Assembly (NCBI RefSeq): GCF_001905005.1
Contig: NZ_LWKZ01000029.1
Location: 166,399 to 230,398 of the forward strand
Source: Streptomyces sp. CB02923
GTDB taxonomy: Bacteria; Actinomycetota; Actinomycetes; Streptomycetales; Streptomycetaceae
Length of the DNA stretch: 64,000 nt
Direction: 5' to 3'
Each line of letters opens with the position of its first letter. The first letter of the stretch is position 1. Under the pieces are notes generated by a model, which was not told where the DNA came from, made no database searches, and saw nothing but the letters and a program-made list of their open reading frames with translations. Below are positions 42,946 to 50,615 of the stretch, piece by piece. The translations under genes and the position numbers were made by a program.

Positions 42946-43547
42946 GGCAGGACCACCAGGAGGGCGTAGCGGGCGGCGGCAGGGCCGGGGCAGTGGAAGC
43001 GGGTGGGGCCCCAGAGGCGGAAGCGCAGGCAGTCCCCCGGGGCGAGGGAGTACGCCGTGCCGCTCGTGGTGATGTGCAACCGGCCGTCGAGCAGCCAGAT
43101 GTGCTGTTCCAGGCCGGGTACGGGCGGCGGGCTGTCGTAGGTGATGTCGGCACCGGGTTGCAGGGTGCCTTCGACCACTTCGCCCTGGAGGCCGGGGTGG
43201 GGAGGGGAGACCGAGCGGCGGGTGAAGCCGGAGGCGTCGTCGCGCCAGACGGACTGCTCGTCGGAGCGGACGAGTCGGGGAGGTTGCGACTCCACCTCGG
43301 CCAGCAGCCGGGACATGGGCCGCTCGTACGCCGCGCACAGCCGCGACAGCAGCGCCGCGGTGGGGCTGATCTCGGCCCGTTCCAGGCGGGAGAGGGTCGA
43401 GCGGCTCACGTCCGTACGCCGGGCCAGGTCGTCGAGTGACCAGCCCTGCCCCGTACGCAACTCCGCCAGCCGGGCGGCGAGTCGGGTCTCCATCGGATCG
43501 ACGCATACGTCATCCGGGCCGCGGCCGGCCGGCTTCTCGGTTCCCAT
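42942..43547 (-). CDS. XRE-family regulator with cupin sensor domain
   Basis: 201 residues. An N-terminal HTH (about 20-75) reads LAARLAELRTGQGWSLDDLA and SRSTLSRLERAEISPT; a C-terminal cupin (about 105-195) reads LEQHIWLLDGRLHIT then LAPGDCLRFRLWGPTRF. This is the PuuR/SutR-type arrangement, where the cupin senses a small molecule. ATG at 43547 lies inside a large palindrome, so the transcript may be nearly leaderless; ATG at 43493 is the alternative start. Coupled to the GNAT gene. Confidence 0.88.
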   Translation of the reverse strand: MGTEKPAGRGPDDVCVDPMETRLAARLAELRTGQGWSLDDLARRTDVSRSTLSRLERAEISPTAALLSRLCAAYERPMSRLLAEVESQPPRLVRSDEQSVWRDDASGFTRRSVSPPHPGLQGEVVEGTLQPGADITYDSPPPVPGLEQHIWLLDGRLHITTSGTAYSLAPGDCLRFRLWGPTRFHCPGPAAARYALLVVLP

Positions 43548-43573
43548 ATCCGGGAAGATATCCCGGATATGGG
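43543..43573. promoter_or_regulatory. 31-bp palindrome over the XRE start codon
   Basis: Arms CCCATATCCGGGA (43543-43555) and TCCCGGATATGGG (43561-43573) are perfect inverted repeats around AGATA. The ATG of the XRE gene (complement of 43545-43547) lies in the left arm. Placement and symmetry fit an autoregulatory operator. Confidence 0.75.
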
Positions 43574-43660
43574 ACGCAGCGGAAGAGGCAGACGCACGGC
43601 GGCGCCCCGGGCCGGTGGTGTGGCCCGGGGCGCGTCCGTTCAACCCGGAAGATCGCTGCG

Positions 43661-43791
43661 CTCGACTCGTCGCGATCAGGTCCCGGTGCTCAACTCGTCG
43701 CGGTCAGCCGGTCGTCGGCGGATCGCCGGGGTCGGCTCGCCGCGAGCTGACCGCTGCGAGCGGACCGCTGCGCTCAGCTCGACGCCGTCAG
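43661..43791. repeat. Degenerate repeats over the end of protease gene 1
   Basis: CTCGACTCGTCGCGATCAG (43661) recurs as CTCAACTCGTCGCGGTCAG (about 43690) and CTCAGCTCGACGCCGTCAG (43773). The last copy contains the stop of the protease gene (complement of 43774-43776). Confidence 0.5.
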
Positions 43792-44589
43792 CTTGCCCGC
43801 GGCCTTCTCGATCTGCGCGGAGAAGGCGCTCACCTTCGTGTAGACGCCGGGCTTGCCGGGCCGCGCGCAGCCCTCGCCCCAGCTGGTGATGCCGACCTGG
43901 ACCCAGTCGCCGTCCCCGTCACGGCGGAACATCGGGCCGCCGGAGTCACCCTGGCAGGTGTCGACGCCGCCCTCCGCCACGAACCCGGCGCAGAGCTCCT
44001 CGCCCGGCGTCAGCAGGTCCCCGTACGCCTGCTTGCAGGCGGTCATGTTCACGAACGGGACCTTGGCCTTGCGCAGGTAGCGCTGCTGCGCGCCGCCCTC
44101 CCGGCTGGCGCCCCACCCGGCGATCGTGAAGGTGCCGCGGTCGAACGTGTCGTCCTCGGCGAGATGCAGCGTCTCCTGGTTCTTGATCGGCGTGGCCAGC
44201 TTGATCAGCGCCCAGTCCTTGCCCTTGCCGTTGTAGCCGGGGGCCTGGGCGACCTCGGCGGACTTCACCTTGACCGCCTTGGGGTTCTGGAGGTCCACGG
44301 CGCCCGCGGTGACGGTGATGGACGTGTCGGGTCCGCTGGCGTCCACGCAGTGCGCGGCGGTGAGGACGACGTCCTCCCGGATGAGGGAGCCGCCGCAGCC
44401 CATGGACAGCCGCACCATGAACGGGAACTCGCCCTGCGCGGCGGGCGGTCCGCCGATGATCTGCTGGCCGGGGGGCGGCGTCGGGGCCGGGGCGGCGCTG
44501 GCGCCGCCTGCCGACTGGAGGGCGAACGCCGCCGCCACGGCGGCACCGAGGGCTACGGATCTCTTGATACATCTCGCGGAGCGCTTCAA
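43774..44589 (-). CDS. Trypsin-like S1 protease, paralog 1
   Basis: 271 residues. Signal peptide (KRSVALGAAVAAAFALQSAG), short pro-region, mature N-terminus IIGGPPAAQGEFPFMVRLSM. Triad: TAAHCV (His), DWALIKLA (Asp), CQGDSGGPMF (Ser); ITSWGEGCA follows. The Asp six residues before the catalytic Ser (GGVDTCQGDSGG) gives trypsin-type Arg/Lys specificity. The only in-frame start with a ribosome site is TTG at 44589 (GAGAGGA upstream). Paralog of the next gene, with a copied promoter. Confidence 0.92.
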   Translation of the reverse strand: MKRSARCIKRSVALGAAVAAAFALQSAGGASAAPAPTPPPGQQIIGGPPAAQGEFPFMVRLSMGCGGSLIREDVVLTAAHCVDASGPDTSITVTAGAVDLQNPKAVKVKSAEVAQAPGYNGKGKDWALIKLATPIKNQETLHLAEDDTFDRGTFTIAGWGASREGGAQQRYLRKAKVPFVNMTACKQAYGDLLTPGEELCAGFVAEGGVDTCQGDSGGPMFRRDGDGDWVQVGITSWGEGCARPGKPGVYTKVSAFSAQIEKAAGKLTASS

Positions 44590-44707
44590 GGACTTTCCTC
44601 TCGCGTCGGAGGCACATCGGTCTCCAGCCGTTGCCGCGCGGCACACCACGGCACGACCGGGCGCGAAGTACTGCGCCGGAAGTGCGTGGTGAAACTGGAG
44701 CGTTGTG

Positions 44708-44737
44708 ATTATGTGGACGCGCCCCAAAGATGCACAA
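44708..44737 (-). promoter_or_regulatory. Promoter of protease 1
   Basis: On the minus strand, TTGTGC (complement of 44732-44737), an 18-bp spacer, then CATAAT (complement of 44708-44713). The 23-nt block at 44698-44720 is identical to the one upstream of protease 2. The leader to the TTG start would be about 110 nt. Confidence 0.7.
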
Positions 44738-44878
44738 GGTTCTGAAACCGGCCACTTCCCGAGTACGGCGATGTATCGGCATCTGGGTGGTTCGGACCAA
44801 TTGGGGTTCGGTACGGGCGGGTGGGCGGCGAAGGGACCGGTTCGGGCCGGTACGCCACGGGCACCCGCCCGTCCCGCG

Positions 44879-45691
44879 TCAGCGGCGCAGCTGGTCCGCC
44901 GCCTTGGCGATGGCCTGCGAGAAGGCGCTCACCCGCGTGTAGACGCCCGGCTTGCCCGGCCGCGCGCAGCCCTCGCCCCAGCTGGTGATGCCGACCTGGA
45001 TCCACGCACCGGCGTCGTCCTTGCGGAACATCGGGCCGCCGGAGTCGCCCTGGCAGGTGTCGACCCCGCCGGTCCGCATGATCCCGGCGCAGATCTCCTC
45101 GGCGGGGATGTGCGCGTTCCCGTACGCCTGCCGGCAGGTCGCCGTGTCGACGAACGGCACCGTCGCCTTGCGCAGATAGCGCTGCTGGCCGCCGCCCTCC
45201 CTGGTGGCGCCCCAGCCCGCCACGACGAAGTCGCCCTGGTCGTAGCGGCCGTCCGTGGTGGTGCGCAGGGTGGGCTGGTTGATCGGCGCCGCGAGTTTGA
45301 TCAGTGCCCAGTCCTTGCCCGAGCCGTTGTAGCCGGGGGCCTGGAGCACCTTGGTGGACTTGACCTTGACCGCACTGGAGCTCTGGAGATCCACGACACC
45401 GGCCGTGGCGGTGATGGAGGTGTTGTTGCCGCTGCCGTCCACGCAGTGCGCGGCGGTGAGCACGATGTCCTGGCGGTAGAGCGCGCCGCCGCAGCCCATG
45501 GACAGCCGGACCATGAACGGGAATTCGCCCTGCGCGGCGGGCACGCCGCCGACGATCTTCGTGCCGGGCGTGCCGCTCGACGGCGTGGGCTCGCCGGCCG
45601 CGCTCGCCGCGCCGGGCTGGAGCGACAGGGCCGCCAGAGCCACTGCTCCGAGGGCTACGGATCTCTTCAGGAAGTTCGCGTGACGGATCAA
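44879..45691 (-). CDS. Trypsin-like S1 protease, paralog 2
   Basis: 270 residues. Signal peptide with LKRSVALGAVALAALSLQPG, mature N-terminus IVGGVPAAQGEFPFMVRLSM. Triad: TAAHCV, DWALIKLA, CQGDSGGPMF. GGVDTCQGDSGG predicts trypsin specificity, as in paralog 1. TTG at 45691 with GGAGAGGA upstream is the start; no in-frame ATG or GTG is suitable. About two thirds of the mature residues match paralog 1 by eye. Secreted. Confidence 0.92.
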   Translation of the reverse strand: MIRHANFLKRSVALGAVALAALSLQPGAASAAGEPTPSSGTPGTKIVGGVPAAQGEFPFMVRLSMGCGGALYRQDIVLTAAHCVDGSGNNTSITATAGVVDLQSSSAVKVKSTKVLQAPGYNGSGKDWALIKLAAPINQPTLRTTTDGRYDQGDFVVAGWGATREGGGQQRYLRKATVPFVDTATCRQAYGNAHIPAEEICAGIMRTGGVDTCQGDSGGPMFRKDDAGAWIQVGITSWGEGCARPGKPGVYTRVSAFSQAIAKAADQLRR

Positions 45692-45835
45692 CGGACGTCC
45701 TCTCCAGGGGGAGTCGTGCTCCTTCGGTCACCGCCGGTCAGCGCTGACCGGTTCATGCCAAGTACACATCGGGGGCGCCCGCCGGAACGGGAAGTGCGTG
45801 GGGGACGGGGCACCACGACGCGGCAGAGCGTTGTG

Positions 45836-45864
45836 ATTATGTGGACGCTACGAAGGGGGCACAA
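45836..45864 (-). promoter_or_regulatory. Promoter of protease 2
   Basis: On the minus strand, TTGTGC (complement of 45859-45864), a 17-bp spacer, then CATAAT (complement of 45836-45841). The block at 45826-45848 is a 23-nt exact match to 44698-44720, and a GGCCGGTT element lies upstream in both. Confidence 0.7.
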
Positions 45865-45953
45865 GCCACAGAACCGGCCAATCGCCACCTGTGGGACGCG
45901 AGGGCCCGCAGCGCGGGCCGCACCCCCGGGAGGACGCGGCCCGCACCGGCCGG

Positions 45954-46898
45954 TCAGGCCGCGTAGTGCACGGTGCCCGACATGCCGGCCGTACCGCCGC
46001 CGCACACCTGCCGGTAGCGGAGGGCGAGGCCGGTCACCTTGCCCTCGTCGGTGAAGTACAGCCGGTCCACGGTGAATTCACCGGTGGCATTCCCGCAGGA
46101 GCGCCCGTTCCCGTAGACCTCCAGGGTGGCGCCGCCCTTCGCGCCGGTGACCTGGTACGTACGCCCGGCGGTCAGCCGCTCGCCCACGGGCGGCCGGAAC
46201 TCCGCCGTCCAGTACTCGCGCTTGCCCTCGACCCCGAACGTGACGCCGCCCGCGTAGCTGTCCGTCAGACGGAAGAGGCTGGTGGCGCCGGTGTGCGTCA
46301 CCGACTTCCCCTGGCCGACGTAGTCGCCCGCCTCGCTCTTGTACGCGTACGACAGCGGCAGCGCGCGGTACTTGACCGTCCCCTTGAGCGGCTGGGCCGT
46401 CTCCGACTCGCACTTCTGCGTGTACGCGGCGTCGAAGAGCGTGACCTTGCCGGCCGCGTCCGTGGCGATCTGGTTGACCGTGAACTGCCCGTACAACTCG
46501 TTGCAGCCGCGGCCGTTGCCGCCGACGTCGAGCCCCGGCGAACGGCCGGTGCGGAACGAGGCCCGTTCGGCGCCGCGGTAGACACCGGGGCGCAGCTGCT
46601 CGCCCTTGGGAGCGGCGATCTCGACGTCCCACCACTCGTCGCCGGTGGTGACCCGCACACGGACCTGCCCGGCGTCACCGCTCAAGGTGAGCTTCGCGGC
46701 CGGCTCCCGGTACGTACCGGCATGCCCCTGGCCGATGTAGTCCCCCGCCACGCTCGTGTACGTGTACGAGGTGACGGGCGCCGGTCCGCCCGCCGCCGTG
46801 GCCGGCGTGGCCAGCGCTCCGCCGAACCCGGCCGCCGTACACAGCACGACGGCGGCGCTCCCGACGGAGCGCCGCCATCTCTGTATGCGCTTGCGCAT
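45954..46898 (-). CDS. Secreted protein with two repeated domains
   Basis: 314 residues. Signal peptide (RSVGSAAVVLCTAAGFGGAL ending ATPATAAG). The mature part is two copies of a domain of about 125 residues: VAGDYIGQGHAGTYREP... and EAGDYVGQGKSVTHTG.... In each, NGRGCNELYGQFTVNQI or NGRSCGNATGEFTVDRL is followed by a Cys near QKCESE or RQVCGGG. Each domain so has two Cys, probably one disulfide. ATG at 46898 has GAGGGGAAC upstream. No family recognised. Confidence 0.8.
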   Translation of the reverse strand: MRKRIQRWRRSVGSAAVVLCTAAGFGGALATPATAAGGPAPVTSYTYTSVAGDYIGQGHAGTYREPAAKLTLSGDAGQVRVRVTTGDEWWDVEIAAPKGEQLRPGVYRGAERASFRTGRSPGLDVGGNGRGCNELYGQFTVNQIATDAAGKVTLFDAAYTQKCESETAQPLKGTVKYRALPLSYAYKSEAGDYVGQGKSVTHTGATSLFRLTDSYAGGVTFGVEGKREYWTAEFRPPVGERLTAGRTYQVTGAKGGATLEVYGNGRSCGNATGEFTVDRLYFTDEGKVTGLALRYRQVCGGGTAGMSGTVHYAA

Positions 46899-46999
46899 GG
46901 TCTGTTCCCCTCCCTGTGGTGACGTCGCTTTTTCCTTCCCCCTGGTGGGAGTTGGGTACACCCGTGCGACGTGGCAACAGCAGAGGTACGTATGGGGAA

Positions 47000-47995
47000 C
47001 TAGAGCTTGCGCGCGACCTCCGTGGCCCAGTAGGTCAGGATCATGTCGGCGCCCGCGCGCTTGAAGCCGGTCAGGGCCTCCAGGATCGCCGCGTCGCGGT
47101 CGATCCAGCCCTTCTCGGCGGCGGCCTCGACCATCGCGTACTCACCGGAGATCTGGTACGCGGCGACCGGCACGTCCACCGACTGCGCGATCTTCGCCAG
47201 CACGTCCAGGTACGGCATGCCCGGCTTGACCATCACCATGTCGGCGCCCTCCTGGAGGTCGAGCGCCAGCTCGCGCAGCGACTCGCGGGAGTTTCCGTAG
47301 TCCTGCTGGTAGGTCTTCCGGTCGCCCTTGAGCGACGAGCCGACCGCCTCGCGGAACGGGCCGAAGAAGGCCGAGGCGTACTTCGCGGTGTAGGCCAGGA
47401 TCGACACGTCCTCGTGGCCGGTCTGGTCCAGCGCGTCACGGATGACGCCGACCTGGCCGTCCATCATGCCGCTCGGACCCACCACGTGGACGCCCGCGTC
47501 GGCCTGGACCTGCGCCATCTCGGCGTACCGCTCCAGCGTCGCGTCGTTGTCCACCCGGCCCTCGCCGTCCAGGACACCGCAGTGGCCGTGGTCGGTGTAC
47601 TCGTCCAGGCACAGGTCCGACATGATCACCAGGTCGTCGCCGACCTCGGCCCGCACATCACGGATGCCCTGCTGGAGGATGCCGTCCGGATCCGTACCGG
47701 CCGTGCCGGCCGCGTCCTTCTTCGCGTCCTCCGGCACACCGAACAGCATGATCCCGGCGACGCCCGCCTCGACCGCCTCGACGGCGGCCTTCCGCAGCGT
47801 GTCACGGGTGTGCTGCACGACGCCCGGCATCGCGCCGATCGCCACCGGCTCCGAGATCCCCTCCCGCACGAACGCGGGCAGGATCAGATCCGCCGGGTGC
47901 AGGCGGTGTTCGGCGACCATCCGGCGCATGGCCGGCGTGGTGCGCAGCCGACGCGGCCGGGCGCCGGGGAAGTTGCCGTACGTACTGCTGCTCAA
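47000..47995 (-). CDS. hemB: Delta-aminolevulinic acid dehydratase HemB
   Basis: 331-residue porphobilinogen synthase, condensing two 5-aminolevulinates. The Schiff-base lysine lies in MVMVKPGMPYLDV and the second in AYTAKYASAF. The metal region MSDLCLDEYTDHGHCG has two of the three zinc Cys with Asp at the third position, the mixed-metal/magnesium bacterial type. TTG at 47995 is supported by AGGAGG 8 nt upstream and overlaps the hemD stop by 4 nt (TTGA). Last gene of rex-hemACDB. Confidence 0.95.
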   Translation of the reverse strand: MSSSTYGNFPGARPRRLRTTPAMRRMVAEHRLHPADLILPAFVREGISEPVAIGAMPGVVQHTRDTLRKAAVEAVEAGVAGIMLFGVPEDAKKDAAGTAGTDPDGILQQGIRDVRAEVGDDLVIMSDLCLDEYTDHGHCGVLDGEGRVDNDATLERYAEMAQVQADAGVHVVGPSGMMDGQVGVIRDALDQTGHEDVSILAYTAKYASAFFGPFREAVGSSLKGDRKTYQQDYGNSRESLRELALDLQEGADMVMVKPGMPYLDVLAKIAQSVDVPVAAYQISGEYAMVEAAAEKGWIDRDAAILEALTGFKRAGADMILTYWATEVARKL

Positions 47996-49641
47996 CTGCG
48001 AGCCCTCCTACGCGATCCGGGCCGGCGCTCGCTGGGGCGCGTGACCGGGTCTCCGGCCTCCAGCGCGGCATCGCGCCGCGCCGCGCCGAAGTCCGCGAGC
48101 GCTTCGGCCAGCTTGTGCACCGAGGGCTCGGGCGACATGACGTCCACGCGCAGCCCGTGCTCCTCGGCGGTCTTGGCAGTGGCCGGGCCGATACAGGCGA
48201 TCACGGTCACGTTGTGCGGCTTGCCGGCGATGCCGACCAGGTTGCGCACCGTGGAGGACGAGGTGAACAGCACGGCGTCGAAACCGCCGCCCTTGATCGC
48301 CTCGCGGGTCTCCTGCGGCGGCGGCGAAGCCCGTACGGTCCGGTAGGCCGTGACGTCGTCGACCTCCCAGCCCAGCTCGATCAGGCCCGCCACCAGCGTC
48401 TCGGTGGCGATGTCGGCGCGCGGCAGGAAGACGCGGTCGATCGGGTCGAAGACCGGGTCGTACGGCGGCCAGTCCTCCAGCAGCCCGGCGGCGGACTGCT
48501 CGCCGGACGGCACGAGGTCGGGCTTCACACCGAAGGCGATCAGCGCCTTGGCGGTCTGCTCGCCCACCGCGGCCACCTTGATCCCGGCGAACGCGCGGGC
48601 GTCCAGCCCGTACTCCTCGAACTTCTCCCGCACCGCCTTGACGGCGTTGACCGAGGTGAAGGCGATCCACTCGTAGCGCCCGGTGACCAGGCCCTTGACC
48701 GCGCGCTCCATCTGCTGCGGGGTACGCGGCGGCTCCACGGCGATGGTCGGCACCTCGTGCGGCACCGCGCCGTACTCGACGAGCTGGTCGGAGAGCGAGG
48801 CGGCCTGCTCCTTGGTCCGCGGCACGAGGACACGCCAGCCGAACAGCGGCTTGTTCTCGAACCACGAGAGCTGGTCGCGCCGGGCCGCGGCACCGCGCTC
48901 ACCGACCACGGCTATGACCGGCTGCCCGCCGTCCGCCGACGGCAGCACCTTCGCGGCCTTCAGCACCTGGGCGACCGAGCCGAGCGTCGCGTTCCAGGTG
49001 CGCTGGCGCGTCGTCGTACCGGCGACGGTGACCGTCATCGGCGTATCGGGCTTGCGGCCCGCGGAGACCAGCTCGCCGGCCGCGGCGGCCACCGAGTCCA
49101 GCGACGTGGACACGACGGCGGTCGCGTCGCTGGTGCCCACCTCCGTCCAGCAGCGCTCGTCGGCGGTCCGCGCGTCGATGAAACGCACGTCCGTACCGTC
49201 CGCGTCGCGCAGCGGCACACCGGCGTACGCGGGCACGCCGACCGCGGCGGCGATGCCCGGCACGACCTCGAAGACGACGCCCTCGGAGGCGCACGCCAGC
49301 ATCTCCTCGGCGACGTGCGCGTCCAGTCCGGGATCGCCGGACACCGCACGCACCACCCGCTTGCCGGTGCGCACAGCCGACATGACAAGATTGGTGGTGT
49401 CCCTAAGCGCGGGTACTCCAGCGGTGGTTGACGCTTCGTCAGCCGTGGGCTGCTGCGGGGTGTCCACATGCGGCCGCGCGTGCCCGCGGACGACGTCGAG
49501 CACCTGCGGGTCGGCGATCAGCACGTCGGCGCGTGCCAGTGCCTCGACGGCACGCAGCGTCAGCAGGCCCGGGTCTCCGGGACCGGCACCGATGAAGGTG
49601 ACCTGACCGGCGGCAGGGTGATTCGGGGCGTTGGGGTTCAA
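47992..49641 (-). CDS. hemD: Fused uroporphyrinogen-III methyltransferase/synthase (CobA-HemD)
   Basis: 549-residue fusion. An N-terminal SAM-dependent methyltransferase domain (about 1-255) has VTFIGAGPGDPGLLTLRA and VVPGIAAAVGVPAYAGVPL. A C-terminal uroporphyrinogen-III synthase (about 275-520) has RVLVPRTKEQAASLSDQL and WIAFTSVNAVKAVREKF, then VLFTSSSTVRNL. It makes uroporphyrinogen III and can shunt it to sirohaem/B12. TTG at 49641 has GGGGGAG 8 nt upstream and overlaps the hemC stop by 4 nt. The fusion is typical of actinobacteria. Confidence 0.93.
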   Translation of the reverse strand: MNPNAPNHPAAGQVTFIGAGPGDPGLLTLRAVEALARADVLIADPQVLDVVRGHARPHVDTPQQPTADEASTTAGVPALRDTTNLVMSAVRTGKRVVRAVSGDPGLDAHVAEEMLACASEGVVFEVVPGIAAAVGVPAYAGVPLRDADGTDVRFIDARTADERCWTEVGTSDATAVVSTSLDSVAAAAGELVSAGRKPDTPMTVTVAGTTTRQRTWNATLGSVAQVLKAAKVLPSADGGQPVIAVVGERGAAARRDQLSWFENKPLFGWRVLVPRTKEQAASLSDQLVEYGAVPHEVPTIAVEPPRTPQQMERAVKGLVTGRYEWIAFTSVNAVKAVREKFEEYGLDARAFAGIKVAAVGEQTAKALIAFGVKPDLVPSGEQSAAGLLEDWPPYDPVFDPIDRVFLPRADIATETLVAGLIELGWEVDDVTAYRTVRASPPPQETREAIKGGGFDAVLFTSSSTVRNLVGIAGKPHNVTVIACIGPATAKTAEEHGLRVDVMSPEPSVHKLAEALADFGAARRDAALEAGDPVTRPSERRPGSRRRARS

Positions 49642-50615
49642 AGTGCTCGCTCCCCCATAAGACCGGCCGCACCCTTCGCGAGCATCTCGGCGGCGAGTTC
49701 GCGCCCCATGTTCAGGGGGGTCGCCGCGTCGCCGAGAGAGGCGGGTACGTGTCCGGTGGTGGACAGCTGCACCAGCATCGAGCCGTCGGTCGTGCCGACG
49801 ACGCCACGCAGGCGCATTTCGGTGACAGCCTGCCCGTCGGCCTGCAGGTCGGCCAGCGCACCCACAGGTGCGGAGCAGCCGGCCTCCAGGGCGGCGAGCA
49901 GGGAACGCTCGGCGGTCACGGCGGCCCGGGTGAACGGGTCGTCGAGCTCGGCGAGCTGAGCGGCGAGCTGCGCGTTGTGCGCGGCGCACTCCACCGCCAG
50001 GGCCCCCTGACCGGGGGCGGGCAAAATCATGTCGGGCGACAGGTGTTCCGTCGCCTCCTCGATCCGGCCGAGCCGGGACAGTCCGGCCGCGGCCAGCACG
50101 ACCGCGTCCAGTTCGCCCTTCTCGACGTAACCGATACGGGTGTCGATGTTCCCGCGGATCGGTACGGCCTCCACCCGCCGGCCCAGCGAACGCGCCCAGG
50201 CGTTCAGCTGTGCCATGCGGCGCGGCGATCCCGTACCCACGCGGGCACCGTCCGGCAGCTCCTCGAACCGGAGGCCGTCGCGGGCCACCAGCACGTCGCG
50301 CGGGTCCTCGCGCACCGGTACGGCGGCCAGCGCCAGCTCGGCGGGCTGCGCGGTCGGCAGGTCCTTGAGCGAGTGCACGGCGAAGTCGATCGTCCCGTCG
50401 AGCAGCGCGTCGCGCAGCGCGGAGACGAACACGCCGGTGCCGCCTATCTGCGCCAGGTGCTCGCGCGAGGTGTCGCCGTACGTGGTGATCTCCACCAGCT
50501 CGACGGGTCGGCCCGTCAGCTCGCGCACCGCCTCGGCGACCATCCCGGACTGGGCCATGGCGAGCTTGCTGCGCCGCGTCCCCAGCCGCAGGACCCGTGG
50601 ATTGCTGTCAGTCAT
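49638..50615 (-). CDS. hemC: Porphobilinogen deaminase HemC
   Basis: 325-residue hydroxymethylbilane synthase. N-terminal LGTRRSKLAMAQSGMVAEA, substrate-binding DGTIDFAVHSLKDLPTAQP and RGNIDTRIGYVEKGE, and LEAGCSAPVGALA holding the dipyrromethane-cofactor Cys. ATG at 50615 overlaps the hemA stop by 4 nt (ATGA). Third gene of the rex operon. Confidence 0.95.
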   Translation of the reverse strand: MTDSNPRVLRLGTRRSKLAMAQSGMVAEAVRELTGRPVELVEITTYGDTSREHLAQIGGTGVFVSALRDALLDGTIDFAVHSLKDLPTAQPAELALAAVPVREDPRDVLVARDGLRFEELPDGARVGTGSPRRMAQLNAWARSLGRRVEAVPIRGNIDTRIGYVEKGELDAVVLAAAGLSRLGRIEEATEHLSPDMILPAPGQGALAVECAAHNAQLAAQLAELDDPFTRAAVTAERSLLAALEAGCSAPVGALADLQADGQAVTEMRLRGVVGTTDGSMLVQLSTTGHVPASLGDAATPLNMGRELAAEMLAKGAAGLMGERAL

